Shown here in pieces: positions 32,886 to 42,030 of a DNA stretch of 64,000 bases (position 1 is its first letter; each line of letters starts with the position of its first letter). The position numbers and the translations under genes were made by a program. Source of the stretch: an uncultured Eubacteriales bacterium (lineage in GTDB: Bacteria; Bacillota; Clostridia; Oscillospirales; Acutalibacteraceae); NCBI GenBank assembly GCA_934444365.1, contig CAKSCM010000007.1:1-64000 (forward strand), in the 5' to 3' direction. The notes under the pieces were generated by a model. The model worked only from the letters and a program-made list of their open reading frames with translations, was not told where the DNA came from and searched no databases.

Positions 32886-34874
32886 TCACTGCAAAAGCGC
32901 CAACAGCTCGTCCTGCGAAATTATATTGATTCCGAGCGACTGTGCCTTTGTAAGCTTGCTGCCGGCATCCTCTCCGGCCACCAGATAATCGGTTTTTTTC
33001 GACACCGAGGACGACACCTTTCCCCCGGCCTTTTCTATAAGCTCGGCCGCCTCGTTCCTTTTAAGGGTAGGAAGCGTCCCGGTCAAAACAAAGGTCTTGC
33101 CGGAAAGGGCGCCGGATGACAAATCCTCCGTATTAAGTGAAACGGTATTGACCCCCAGCCCTTCAAGCTCGCTTATAAGCCTCTTTGTTCCGTCAAGCGA
33201 AAAGAATTCGACAATGCTTTCGGCCGTTACCCGACCTATTCCGTCAATTAGTGCAATCGAATCAACATCGGCGTGCATGAGCGCCTCAAGACTTTTAAAA
33301 CGGCCGTCTAACAGCTTGGCCGCTTTTTGTCCGGTATGACGTATTCCGAGACCGAAAATAAGCCGCCATAAATCGTTATGCTTTGATTTTTCGATGGCTG
33401 ATATAAGATTTTCGGCCGAACGTTCGCCAAGCTTGTCAAGCGGCGCTATGTCGGATATTTTAAGTCTGTACAAATCGGCGCAATCCTTAACCAGCCCGAC
33501 ATCGAGCAGCTGCTCGATTATTCTTTCCCCAAGCCCCTCAATATCCATAGCGTCCCTTGAAACATAGTGGATAAGATTCCTCAGCTGCTGCGCCGGACAT
33601 TCGGGATTTATACAGCGATGGGCCGCTTCGTCCTCGTCTTTGAACACCTCTCCGCCGCACGACGGACAAACCTTCGGCATAACGTAGCATCCGCTTTTTT
33701 CGCCTTTTTTGACAAGGGATACAACCTCCGGAATTATATCTCCGGCCTTGCGTACCCTTATTGTATCGCCTATATTTATATTTTTTTCGGCTATAAAATC
33801 GGCGTTGTGCAGCACCGCGCGCGACACGGTTGTACCGGCTAAAGTAACCGGCTCAAAAACCGCCGTCGGTGTAAGAACGCCGGTGCGTCCGACATTTATC
33901 TCTATATCCTCCAAAACGGTATCCTTTTCCTCCGGAGGATACTTAAAGGCCACCGCCCATTTCGGAAACTTCGAGGTACTGCCGATCTCGCTTCTTTGCG
34001 AAAAACTATTGACCTTTACAACCGCCCCGTCTATATCGAAGGCAAGCTCTCCCCGTATGTCTCCTATTCTTTTAATTTCCGCCCTTATCTCCTCGGCCGA
34101 ACGGCACAGCTTGTAAAACGGTATGATGTTAAGCCCGAGGCTTTTTATATATTCAAGCGACCGGGAATGACATGAAATTCCCTCGTAATCGCACCGCTGA
34201 AGATTGAAAACGAAAATATCAAGCCCTCGCGAGGCCGTTATTTCGGGATTTTTTTGCCTTAATGCCCCGGCGGCCGCATTGCGCGGATTTTTTGCCGGTT
34301 TTTTTGACGTTATCTCCTGCTCCTTTATAAGCCTTTTAAAGCTGTCGTGAGGCATATACACCTCGCCTCTTACCTCAATAAAACCGGGTGCATCGCCCGA
34401 TAAAACGTCCGGGATGCTGTCTATCTGCCGTAAATTTTCGGTAACATTCTCACCCGTTACCCCGTCCCCTCTGGTAGAGCCGCAAACAAGCACCGAATCC
34501 TTATATTCGAGTGATACCGACAGCCCGTCGATCTTCGGCTCGACGCAAAACTCGGCGTCGGGAAAATCCTGTTTTATCCGCTCAACAAAGGCATCAATCT
34601 CGGAAAAATCAAATACATCCTGCAGGCTTTCCATCGGGACCTCGTGTTTAACCGGCTCAAAAAGATTGCTTATGTGTCCGCCGACCTTTACCGTCGGGGA
34701 ATCATCGGTCTTAAATTCCGGATAAAGCGATTCGAGGGTTTTAAGCTGCCTCATAAGGCTGTCGTATTCATAATCGCTTATCTCGGGCGAATCAAGGTCG
34801 TAATATCTTCGGTTATGATATTCGATAGCTTCCTTCAGCTCGGATATTTTCTTGTATGCCTGCTCTTTTGTCAT
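32886..34874 (-). CDS. ligA: NAD-dependent DNA ligase
   Basis: 662 residues. Full LigA architecture: domain Ia (YHNRRYYDLDSPEISDYEYD), adenylation site EPKIDGLSVSLEY with Lys114, OB fold, Cys4 zinc finger (CPSCGGEV and HRCINPECPA), helix-hairpin-helix repeats (about 440-570) and a C-terminal BRCT domain (GALSGKTFVLTGTLPTLKR). It seals nicks in replication and repair using NAD. It is followed 15 bp upstream of transcription by yunB on the same strand. Between 32656 and 32885 no gene is seen. Confidence 0.96.
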   Translation of the reverse strand: MTKEQAYKKISELKEAIEYHNRRYYDLDSPEISDYEYDSLMRQLKTLESLYPEFKTDDSPTVKVGGHISNLFEPVKHEVPMESLQDVFDFSEIDAFVERIKQDFPDAEFCVEPKIDGLSVSLEYKDSVLVCGSTRGDGVTGENVTENLRQIDSIPDVLSGDAPGFIEVRGEVYMPHDSFKRLIKEQEITSKKPAKNPRNAAAGALRQKNPEITASRGLDIFVFNLQRCDYEGISCHSRSLEYIKSLGLNIIPFYKLCRSAEEIRAEIKRIGDIRGELAFDIDGAVVKVNSFSQRSEIGSTSKFPKWAVAFKYPPEEKDTVLEDIEINVGRTGVLTPTAVFEPVTLAGTTVSRAVLHNADFIAEKNINIGDTIRVRKAGDIIPEVVSLVKKGEKSGCYVMPKVCPSCGGEVFKDEDEAAHRCINPECPAQQLRNLIHYVSRDAMDIEGLGERIIEQLLDVGLVKDCADLYRLKISDIAPLDKLGERSAENLISAIEKSKHNDLWRLIFGLGIRHTGQKAAKLLDGRFKSLEALMHADVDSIALIDGIGRVTAESIVEFFSLDGTKRLISELEGLGVNTVSLNTEDLSSGALSGKTFVLTGTLPTLKRNEAAELIEKAGGKVSSSVSKKTDYLVAGEDAGSKLTKAQSLGINIISQDELLALLQ

Positions 34875-34889
34875 CTTTTAACATCCTTT

Positions 34890-35582
34890 TTAATCATCCG
34901 GCTCGGCGCCGTAATCGTTTATATCTCCGGCCACATCCTCAGAGCCGGTAACGCTGGTATAATATTCGGGCACATCGCCGACTATAACGGTTTCGGCTAT
35001 TACAAAATCGTTTTCGATTGTCTCCCCCGTATTATACCACGGAATGACTATGTAAACATCGGTAATGGTGCTAAGGGTTATTCTGTGACGGGTCTGGTTT
35101 ATTCCGGCGTCGTCAAACTGATTTGTAACGCTGCACCGAACGCTGCACGACATATCAAGGGTAAATGTAACGCTCGGCCCTCTTCCGACAAACAGATCGC
35201 CGCCGATTACCGTACCTATCGGAATGCTTACCTTCTGCTTTTCGTAATCGTTGATTTTTTGCTGTACGTTATTGGCTACCATGGCTTTGAATCGGTTAAG
35301 ATTTACCATATTCGAATTTATCGAGGTAACGCTCCCGTCCGACATGCGTTCTATATTAACAAGAGAGTCGTACCCGAGTCCCGATTCTTCAAGCGTTTCA
35401 AGCACGGCGTCGTTGACGATAACGCCGCATACCGATGCGGCTTTTTGTCCGGCGACATTTTTTATAAGGGGCCTGAAGCTGCTGTCGAACAATATAAAAA
35501 TCGCCGCTAAACCGCATACCATAAGGAAAATCCCAAACAGTATCTTTTTCCCCCGCCTTACCTCCGAGCGCCTGTTTCTCAC
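34890..35582 (-). CDS. yunB: sporulation protein YunB-like
   Basis: 230 residues if GTG 35582 is used (AAGGGGA nine nt upstream); longer in-frame starts at 35606 (ATG) and 35636 (TTG) have no such site. After a basic N-terminus comes one transmembrane helix (ILFGIFLMVCGLAAIFILF), then an extracellular domain with GQKAASVCGVIVNDAV-type and IPIGTVIGGDLFVGRGP blocks, characteristic of YunB. The family is needed for proper sporulation and expressed in the mother cell. It supports an endospore-forming Firmicute. Located next to ligA on the same strand. Confidence 0.8.
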   Translation of the reverse strand: MRNRRSEVRRGKKILFGIFLMVCGLAAIFILFDSSFRPLIKNVAGQKAASVCGVIVNDAVLETLEESGLGYDSLVNIERMSDGSVTSINSNMVNLNRFKAMVANNVQQKINDYEKQKVSIPIGTVIGGDLFVGRGPSVTFTLDMSCSVRCSVTNQFDDAGINQTRHRITLSTITDVYIVIPWYNTGETIENDFVIAETVIVGDVPEYYTSVTGSEDVAGDINDYGAEPDD

Positions 35583-35717
35583 AATACACCATCCCCTTAA
35601 AACCATATTATTCAAATCGGTTTTAAAGCGCGACAAATGCGTATCGCAAACAGGTTTAGGAAAATGACATTTTCAAGGCGGCTCATCCCCCGTACGGTAA
35701 AGCACAATTATCCTTTT

Positions 35718-37595
35718 TTATAAACGTTTTTTACGTACTCCGGAGACCTTTGCCGTATTCTTGCGAGGGGGCTGCTTTCCCGGAAAAAGTACCGCTTCTG
35801 GCGAAAAGATCGAATTGATCTTATACTCGGCATAGCCGCTGTCGAGCTTTGAAATAAGCCCGGATAATGCGGCGTTTTTCTCCTCGGCCGATATTCCGTT
35901 TAAATACACCCTTAAAAAATCGGCTCCGGGTTTTTCGTCCATTTTGAGTTTTAAGGCACCGGCGTTGTCGTAATACAGCTTAATTATCCGTTCAAACGGG
36001 GTTTCGGTAAAGGAAATTTTAAAAAGTAAAACGGGATTTCCGTACTCGTCGCTTGTAGCCGCAGCCGATACACCGACCCGGTAAACCTCGCCGCCGAATT
36101 TAAATACCGTATGGGTGCACGATTTAAAATCGACGGTAAAATTAAAGGTCATACTGTCCCCGTGGGAAACCCGGACGCTCAGCCTGCCGTCCTTTTTAAA
36201 AAGCTTAATTCCGCTTATTCCGGGAGTGTAATTATTCTGAAGCACCTGCAAAAAAAGCGGCATTATACCGAAATCGGGCGCCTTTTGCGGCTGTAAAAAA
36301 TACTCTCCCGAAAACAGGTCGCAAATTTCGGGCAGCTCGCGTTTATCCTCCCTCCCGGCCAAAAACGAGAAAAGATTTGTCTTATGAGTTTTAACTGCCG
36401 TACCGGCGAAAATATTTACCGGCGGTCTTTTAAGCTCGCAAAGCGTATCCTTTAGAAAGCTGACGCTCTCGCGCTTTGCAGCGACAGCTCCTTGAGGCAA
36501 GTCTTTATTAAAACAGGAGAAAACATATTTAAAATAGTTGCTTTGCTGAAACATCTCGGCCGCTCCTGCCGTCGTGATGATTATAAGTCCGGAGTTTTTA
36601 AAGGCAAGCATATTCTGCCCGAGCATACCGTTAAAAAGAAATGATCCGCCGTCCCTTGAGCACCATATCTGATAACCGTAATTAAAATCCCCGTAAGATG
36701 TCGGCGCCGTCATTTTCGGCAAGAGTGCCGCATTTATATACCTCGACGACAGTATTCTTTTGCCGTTGTAAAGGCCGCCGTCAAGCAGCATCGTGCCGAT
36801 CTTACCCATGTCCTCCGGCCGTATATAAAGTCCCCAGCCGCCCTTTTCTATGCCGTCGGGGCTTTTTTCCCAGAACCAGTCGTGTATTCCAAGCGGTAAA
36901 AACAGCCTTTGTCTCAAAAAATCCGAAAGGCTCATTTTGGCCGCCGCCCTTACTATGGCCGAAAGAATGTAGGTGTTCATGCTGTTATATTCGAATTTTT
37001 TACCGGCCTCAAATTTTTTGGTGGATTCAAAAAAGCCCTTTACCCAATCGCTTTCGGTTACGGAATCGGCCTCGCTGAAAGCAACGCCCGAGGACATTGT
37101 AAGTAAATTTTCGACCGTTATGTCGCGGTGGACTATCTGGGGAATAAGCTTATTCCTGACCCCTAAAATATCAACCGCCCGGTCTGAAAGGGCTATTTTC
37201 CCGTCATCTATAAGCATGCCGATTGCAAGCGATACAATGCTTTTGCAGGCGGAATATGTCATTTGGGGAATACACGGAGAGTAATCGCCGAAGCCGCACT
37301 CAAACAAAACCTTTCCATGGCGCATAATCACCATGCTGTGCATATTAAGCGACCTGTCATTCTTTATTTTCTGAAGCAGTTTTGCTATGTCGGCGGAATC
37401 GACTCCCTCGCTTTCCGGCAGTACACGCTCGCACCGGTCGCTTATATCCGAATAGCTGTCCGGCAGCATTTTCGTTTTTTGCGGTGCCGAATTCATAACC
37501 GCCTTGGTCTTTCCCGGGGAAATGATCCTTTTTATAAGCACGGCCGCACCGGCGCGATTTATAATATCCGTAATACTCCTCTCCTTCACATACAA
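35718..37595 (-). CDS. serine hydrolase, beta-lactamase class C-like
   Basis: Up to 625 residues. The penicillin-binding fold is seen from residue ~60: SACK (S115-x-x-K118), EYNSMNTYILSAIV as second motif, and a GYQIWCSRDGG stretch in the third-motif region. The C-terminal 240 residues are a lipocalin-like or unknown beta domain. No signal peptide is clear. The start is uncertain: a strong GGAGAGGAG lies inside the reading frame about 15 nt after the TTG at 37595, and no ATG or GTG follows it at good distance; the first downstream ATG is at 37496. Probably an esterase or peptidase; substrate unknown. Confidence 0.75.
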   Translation of the reverse strand: MYVKERSITDIINRAGAAVLIKRIISPGKTKAVMNSAPQKTKMLPDSYSDISDRCERVLPESEGVDSADIAKLLQKIKNDRSLNMHSMVIMRHGKVLFECGFGDYSPCIPQMTYSACKSIVSLAIGMLIDDGKIALSDRAVDILGVRNKLIPQIVHRDITVENLLTMSSGVAFSEADSVTESDWVKGFFESTKKFEAGKKFEYNSMNTYILSAIVRAAAKMSLSDFLRQRLFLPLGIHDWFWEKSPDGIEKGGWGLYIRPEDMGKIGTMLLDGGLYNGKRILSSRYINAALLPKMTAPTSYGDFNYGYQIWCSRDGGSFLFNGMLGQNMLAFKNSGLIIITTAGAAEMFQQSNYFKYVFSCFNKDLPQGAVAAKRESVSFLKDTLCELKRPPVNIFAGTAVKTHKTNLFSFLAGREDKRELPEICDLFSGEYFLQPQKAPDFGIMPLFLQVLQNNYTPGISGIKLFKKDGRLSVRVSHGDSMTFNFTVDFKSCTHTVFKFGGEVYRVGVSAAATSDEYGNPVLLFKISFTETPFERIIKLYYDNAGALKLKMDEKPGADFLRVYLNGISAEEKNAALSGLISKLDSGYAEYKINSIFSPEAVLFPGKQPPRKNTAKVSGVRKKRL

Positions 37596-37607
37596 CTTTT
37601 CAGTGTT

Positions 37608-37636
37608 ATTCTACCACAAAAGCTTTTTGTTATCAA
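37608..37636 (-). promoter_or_regulatory. promoter of serine hydrolase gene
   Basis: Minus strand TTGATA (37636-37631), 17-nt spacer, TAGAAT (37613-37608). It is divergent from the promoter at 37662. Confidence 0.6.
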
Positions 37637-37661
37637 TCAAAAACATAATATAAAATAGTAT

Positions 37662-37690
37662 TTGACATATTTCTTTTGCGGCTTTATAAT
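37662..37690 (+). promoter_or_regulatory. consensus promoter of zinc-ribbon gene
   Basis: TTGACA (37662-37667), 17-nt spacer, TATAAT (37685-37690): a perfect sigma-A consensus, leaving an 85-nt untranslated leader. Confidence 0.85.
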
Positions 37691-37781
37691 GTATCTGGTT
37701 ATCCGTATAAATTGCGGCTGTTCGGTTTATCAGCCGCATCCGGATCCCGTTTAAAATCCGTTATTTTCAGGAGGAATATTT

Positions 37782-38333
37782 ATGGCATTTTGCACGAAAT
37801 GCGGCCGCCAGATAGGCGACGACGAAAAATTCTGCCCGGGGTGCGGAAGTCCGGTATCGGCCGCTGACGCTTCCCAGCAGGCTAATCAGGGCAACACCGC
37901 AAATCAGGAAAGCTTTACAGACAAGGTCCAGAATCTTAACAACACCGCCGACACCACCGCCGACTTCGACCCGTCTGACATAGCTTCCAACAAGGGCATT
38001 TCGGTGCTTTCTTATATCGGTCTGCTTTTCCTCATTCCGCTTTTTTGCACCAACAATTCAAAATATGCCCGTTATCACGTCAATCAGGGACTTGTTCTCT
38101 TTTTGACAGGGGTTGCATACGGCGTCGTTCAGGGGGTTTTAACCTTGATCCTCGGCGTAATATTCCCCTTCTCGTTCTTTACCGGACGAAGTGTTGTATA
38201 TGTCATACTTACTACTATACTCAGCCTTGTATGGCTCGCCTTTACGGCGCTCATGATAATCGGTATTGTCAACGCCGCTACCGGCAAGGCTAAAGAGCTG
38301 CCCATCATCGGCAAAATAAAGATACTTGACTGA
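37782..38333 (+). CDS. zinc-ribbon membrane protein (DUF4870-like)
   Basis: 183 residues, AGGAGG before ATG. N-terminal zinc ribbon with CTKCGRQIGDDEKFCPGC, a Gln/Asn/Thr-rich linker, then three transmembrane helices in a block containing KYARYHVNQGLVLFL, the charged H-x-NQG element seen in DUF4870-like membrane proteins. Cytoplasmic ribbon and a helical membrane domain; function unknown. It stands alone between its own promoter and terminator, and the perfect consensus promoter suggests strong expression. Confidence 0.75.
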   Translation: MAFCTKCGRQIGDDEKFCPGCGSPVSAADASQQANQGNTANQESFTDKVQNLNNTADTTADFDPSDIASNKGISVLSYIGLLFLIPLFCTNNSKYARYHVNQGLVLFLTGVAYGVVQGVLTLILGVIFPFSFFTGRSVVYVILTTILSLVWLAFTALMIIGIVNAATGKAKELPIIGKIKILD

Positions 38334-38358
38334 TAAAGCCGGTTTTCGGATTTTAACG

Positions 38359-38390
38359 GGCGGAGAGAGCTTAGTTCTCTCCGCCTTTTC
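38359..38390 (+). terminator. terminator of zinc-ribbon gene
   Basis: GGCGGAGAGA (38359-38368) pairs with TCTCTCCGCC (38376-38385), followed by TTTT. Confidence 0.85.
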
Positions 38391-38517
38391 CGCCTTTAAT
38401 CTTCTTGTGCTTTATGGCCGCCGAAATGCCTGTTACTCGGCGATAATAATCAGTTAATTAAACGGACGCGCGACATGGCGGCAAGACAAAAGAATTTGGA
38501 TTTTCAACAAAATCGGG

Positions 38518-39402
38518 GTGATAAATATAGCCGAAATAATTATCCCTTACGAATATAACGGGAAAAAGCTTATCGATTATTTAAAATGCGGGCTTACACT
38601 GTCCTCAAGCGAGATAAAAAGGCTTAAATATGCCGATTCGCCGATGCTCCTTTGCGGCCGCCCGGTAACGGTCAGGGCAGTGCTCTGCCACGGCGATATT
38701 CTCACATTGCCCGAATCCGCCGACGATTGCAGCATGCAGCCGTGGGACACGCCGCTTGATATTCTTTACGAGGATGAAAGCATACTTTGCGTTGTAAAAC
38801 CGAGCGGTATGGCGGTTCATCCGGCTCCGAACGATCGGCTTTATACCCTCGCCAATGCCGTTACGGCATATAATTTCGGAGCTTATGTTTTTCGTGCCGT
38901 AAACCGGCTCGACCGATTCACCTCCGGCCCGGTAATAATCGCCAAAAACGCCGACTGCTGCTATAAGCTCGGCCAAAGCATGAAAAACGGCTTATTTTTA
39001 AAGGAATATATCGCCGTGACGCAAGGAATTCCCTCTCCCCCTTCGGGCGTTATAAAGGCGAGAATTGCCCGGTGTGATAAAAGCGCCATTAAAAGATGTG
39101 TGACCGCCGATGGCAAAAACGCCGAGACGCATTACACCGTCATCGGCAAAAACGCGTGCGGCGACGCCCTTGTAAACTTAAATCTCATTACCGGACGGAC
39201 ACATCAGATAAGGGTTCATATGGCGCATATCGGCTGTCCGCTGAAATACGATTTTCTTTACGGGGATGAGGTCGACGGCAAGCACTTTATGCTGCACTGC
39301 CGAAGGCTTGAATTCCCCCATCCGTACGACAAAAAAACAATTGCGCTTTTTTCAGAAATCCCGTTTGATATTTCGGATTTTTCACCGGTTGCTCCCCTTT
39401 AA
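38518..39402 (+). CDS. RluA family pseudouridine synthase
   Basis: 294 residues from GTG 38518; the ribosome site is weak (GGGG only 2-6 nt away), so the exact start is uncertain. An S4-like N-terminus (LIDYLKCGLTLSSSEIKRLK) precedes the catalytic domain: ILYEDESILCVVKPSGMAVH, the motif VNRLDRFTSG with catalytic Asp, LKEYIAVTQG and LITGRTHQIRVHMAHIG. It isomerises uridine in rRNA or tRNA. Which RluA paralogue cannot be decided. The first residue of the HRLDxxTSG motif is Asn instead of His. Confidence 0.88.
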   Translation: MINIAEIIIPYEYNGKKLIDYLKCGLTLSSSEIKRLKYADSPMLLCGRPVTVRAVLCHGDILTLPESADDCSMQPWDTPLDILYEDESILCVVKPSGMAVHPAPNDRLYTLANAVTAYNFGAYVFRAVNRLDRFTSGPVIIAKNADCCYKLGQSMKNGLFLKEYIAVTQGIPSPPSGVIKARIARCDKSAIKRCVTADGKNAETHYTVIGKNACGDALVNLNLITGRTHQIRVHMAHIGCPLKYDFLYGDEVDGKHFMLHCRRLEFPHPYDKKTIALFSEIPFDISDFSPVAPL

Positions 39403-39422
39403 AATTGAAAACTTTAAAATTA

Positions 39423-39462
39423 AAGCCGTCGGTTTTTTGAAACATTTCATGACCGACGGCTT
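39423..39462. terminator. hairpin terminator after pseudouridine synthase gene
   Basis: AAGCCGTCGGT (39423-39433) pairs with ACCGACGGCTT (39452-39462). The T run is short. Confidence 0.6.
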
Positions 39463-39595
39463 AAATTATACCGTTTTGCATGATATAAAATCAGAGTTAT
39501 GGCTTTAATCGGAATAATTCGGCTTTTAGGGTCAACAATAATCGTAGCGCAACAAACGTAAAGACACAACACAAGACTACGAAAGGAAGAGCTAA

Positions 39596-40327
39596 ATGTC
39601 AAAAATTAAATTTGATAAAGAGCAATCATTTTTTGAAAGAAAAGGCTTTTACATTGCACTTGCAATCTGTCTGATAGCGGTCGGGGCCGCATCATACGCC
39701 GCCGTAAGCGGCTCTAAGGATAACATCCAAGATGAAGACAAGACTTCGTCGATATATTCTATCGTCTCAGAGGTCGGGAAAAACGTCTCCGGAATGCCCT
39801 ATCCCGAAAGCGAGGCCGAAGAAAGCTCCTTCTATGAAAGCAGTACCCCTTCATCCGACGGCGAAAAGAAAGAATCAACCGATAAGTCCTCATCCCCGGC
39901 ACATGCCGATTTTTTTGTAATGCCCATAACCGGGGAAATTTTAAAGGACTTCAGCGAGGATGACCTGCAATACTCCGAAACCTACAAGGACTGGCGGCTG
40001 CATACCGGAACCGACATAGCAGGCGACGCCGGTTCTCCCGTTTACTCCGCCGGCTCGGGCGAGGTGAAAGAGGTATACTACGACGAGCTTTACGGAACGA
40101 CCGTAATTATCGACCATTTTTCCGGTATTACGGCCAAGTATTGCGGACTTAATACCGAACCCACCGTAAAGGAAGGCGACAGCGTCGACCCCGGGACACA
40201 AATCGGTGTGCTCGCCGGCGTTCCGTGCGAATCGGTCGAGCAGATTCATCTTCATCTCGAAATATCGGTCGACGGCAAGGCCGTAAGCCCCTCAGGCTTT
40301 ATAAAGCAGTCCGGTCTTATCAACTGA
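39596..40327 (+). CDS. M23 family metallopeptidase, SpoIIQ-like layout
   Basis: 243 residues, AAAGGAAG before ATG. Short cytoplasmic N-terminus, one transmembrane helix at 19-39, a Ser/Glu-rich linker and a LytM domain (about 105-235) with HTGTDIAG (His and Asp zinc ligands) and HLHLEI (HxH). All four M23 zinc residues are present, so it should be an active peptidoglycan endopeptidase. Single-pass topology and size match SpoIIQ of spore formers, which engages SpoIIIAH during engulfment, but no sporulation gene is adjacent to prove it. Followed by a terminator. Confidence 0.8.
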   Translation: MSKIKFDKEQSFFERKGFYIALAICLIAVGAASYAAVSGSKDNIQDEDKTSSIYSIVSEVGKNVSGMPYPESEAEESSFYESSTPSSDGEKKESTDKSSSPAHADFFVMPITGEILKDFSEDDLQYSETYKDWRLHTGTDIAGDAGSPVYSAGSGEVKEVYYDELYGTTVIIDHFSGITAKYCGLNTEPTVKEGDSVDPGTQIGVLAGVPCESVEQIHLHLEISVDGKAVSPSGFIKQSGLIN

Positions 40328-40392
40328 AAATAATAAAAACCCGTAAAGCAACACCAAAACAGCAAATTTAAAGCTAAAAACATTAAAATATC

Positions 40393-40443
40393 ATCTCGTG
40401 CACCGTCAATGCAGCGTCACTGTCAGTGCACGGGATTTTTTTC
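40393..40443 (+). terminator. terminator of M23 gene
   Basis: ATCTCGTGCAC (40393-40403) pairs with GTGCACGGGAT (40426-40436) with one G-U pair, followed by a long T run. Confidence 0.8.
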
Positions 40444-40469
40444 GAAAGTATTCTAAAAACGGCCCTATA

Positions 40470-40498
40470 TTGCAATGCGGAATAAAATGTGGTATACT
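40470..40498 (+). promoter_or_regulatory. promoter of LiaF-like gene
   Basis: TTGCAA (40470-40475), 17-nt spacer, TATACT (40493-40498), 33 bp before the start codon. Confidence 0.65.
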
Positions 40499-40531
40499 TT
40501 ATTGCAAGATAAATATATCAGGGTGATAAAA

Positions 40532-41224
40532 ATGAGAAGAATAAACAGAATAATATTCGGCGCAGCCCTTGTGATTTTAGGTCTGCTTTTTGCCCTTAAG
40601 GCCTGCAATGTAATTACATTTGACATACTTTTTAAAGGCTGGTGGACCCTGTTTATAATAATCCCGTGCACCGTCGGCTTAATTACCGACCGCGATAAGA
40701 CCGGAAGCATTATCGGCCTTGTAATAGGTGTCGTTTTACTGCTTTGCGCAAGGGGGATTCTTGTATGGAGCATGATGTGGAAGCTTGTTATTCCCGTTAT
40801 TGCGGTCATTATCGGAGTACGGATAATATTTTCCGAGTTTTTCAGAAAAAGAGCATTCTCCGATTCTTCCGATAAACCGGACGAAAGCCGGCCTGCTCCC
40901 TCTGGCAAATCGATAAAAACCTCCTTTTCGAGCGAAAATATAAACTACGACAACCGGGTTTTTGACGGAGTCGAGCTTAACTCCTCCTTCGGTTCGATCA
41001 AGTGCGATATATCAAACGCCATAATAAACGGCGACTGCACCATTAACGCCAACGCTTCCTTCGGCGGAATAGAAATCCTGGTTCCGAAGGATGTTAACAT
41101 AGTAATCACGTCCGATTCCGCTTTCGGCGGCGTCACGGATGAACGACCGGTAAAATCCACCGGCCACCCCTTTACTATTTACATCAACGCCAGAAGCTCC
41201 TTCGGCGGAATAGAAATCAAATAA
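40532..41224 (+). CDS. LiaF-like membrane protein
   Basis: 230 residues from ATG 40532; an upstream ATG at 40475 overlaps the -35 box and is rejected. Three to four hydrophobic helices (about 5-105), a short acidic linker, and a C-terminal beta domain of four similar strands: NSSFGSIKCD, NASFGGIEIL, DSAFGGVTDE and RSSFGGIEIK. This is the arrangement of LiaF/DUF2154-type proteins, which dampen LiaRS-type envelope-stress signalling. No two-component pair is encoded nearby, so its partner is unknown. Confidence 0.75.
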   Translation: MRRINRIIFGAALVILGLLFALKACNVITFDILFKGWWTLFIIIPCTVGLITDRDKTGSIIGLVIGVVLLLCARGILVWSMMWKLVIPVIAVIIGVRIIFSEFFRKRAFSDSSDKPDESRPAPSGKSIKTSFSSENINYDNRVFDGVELNSSFGSIKCDISNAIINGDCTINANASFGGIEILVPKDVNIVITSDSAFGGVTDERPVKSTGHPFTIYINARSSFGGIEIK

Positions 41225-41308
41225 ATTTAAGGATAAAAACAAATATCCGACCCGCAATCAACAACCGACATTACAAAGAATCGCTACCCGATAATGCAGC
41301 GGTATCCG

Positions 41309-41371
41309 CCGCACTTCGGTTAAGCAGTGCGGACATTTTCTAAATACCGATTGTTACCGTCAGCTGACGGT
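41309..41371 (+). terminator. two hairpins after LiaF-like gene
   Basis: CCGCACT (41309-41315) pairs with AGTGCGG (41326-41332) before a TTTTC stretch; then a perfect 16-bp palindrome ACCGTCAGCTGACGGT at 41356-41371. The first is a probable terminator; the second may be a binding site. Confidence 0.45.
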
Positions 41372-41390
41372 AAAATCAGAACAAAAAACA

Positions 41391-41427
41391 GGACGCAAAC
41401 GTTTTTTCGCCGTTTACGCCCTTTTTT
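41391..41427 (-). terminator. terminator of GNAT/ABC unit
   Basis: On the minus strand GGGCGTAAACG and CGTTTGCGTCC form an 11-bp stem with wobble pairs (41421-41411 with 41401-41391), then a T run. Confidence 0.7.
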
Positions 41428-41441
41428 GTTTTTTGAGTTTA

Positions 41442-41996
41442 TTACAGGTCGGTCAGATCAAGCAGCATATATACAAGCTCCTGATATCCGCCGATACGCG
41501 AATTAAAGCCCTTCGGATTCCGTCCGTATTCCGTAAAGCCCATTTTTTTGTACAGCGAGATTGCTCCTTCATTTTCGGCTACAACATCAAGCTCCAACTG
41601 GGTGTAACCTGCCTCTTTTGCGCAATCTATACATGCCTTTGTCAAAGCGCCGCCGAGTCCTAACCCCCAGTATTCTTTCATAATCGCTATTCCGAATTTG
41701 GCCCGGTGCTTTACCTTGTATTTATTTCCCAAGGCATTAATCCCGGCCGTTCCGGCGACCTCGCCGTCGACTATGGCTATAATTTCAATTTCATTTTCGC
41801 TTTCTGTCTTTTTCTTCAAAAAATCCGCTTCCCCGTCAGCTGATAAACTGATTTCATCCGGATACGAAAGCAAAAAATCGGTTTCCCCATGTGTTAAATT
41901 AAAAATATCAAGCAACGCCTGACCGTCTTCACCGACGCCGTTTCTCAAAATCGCCGTTTTTCCGTTTTTTAATTTAATCTCCTGATAGTATTTCAT
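41442..41996 (-). CDS. GNAT family N-acetyltransferase
   Basis: 184 residues, GAGG before ATG. RimI/RimL-like fold: EIEIIAIVDGEVAGTAGI, the acetyl-CoA loop GLGGALTKACIDCAKEAGY, and LELDVVAENEGAISLYKKMGF. It transfers an acetyl group from acetyl-CoA to an amine; the acceptor is not predictable. It lies 34 bp downstream of the ABC transporter gene and shares its terminator, so it may be co-transcribed. Confidence 0.85.
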   Translation of the reverse strand: MKYYQEIKLKNGKTAILRNGVGEDGQALLDIFNLTHGETDFLLSYPDEISLSADGEADFLKKKTESENEIEIIAIVDGEVAGTAGINALGNKYKVKHRAKFGIAIMKEYWGLGLGGALTKACIDCAKEAGYTQLELDVVAENEGAISLYKKMGFTEYGRNPKGFNSRIGGYQELVYMLLDLTDL

Positions 41997-42030
41997 TTTA
42001 TGCCTCGATTTTCCATTAATAATAGTTTAA

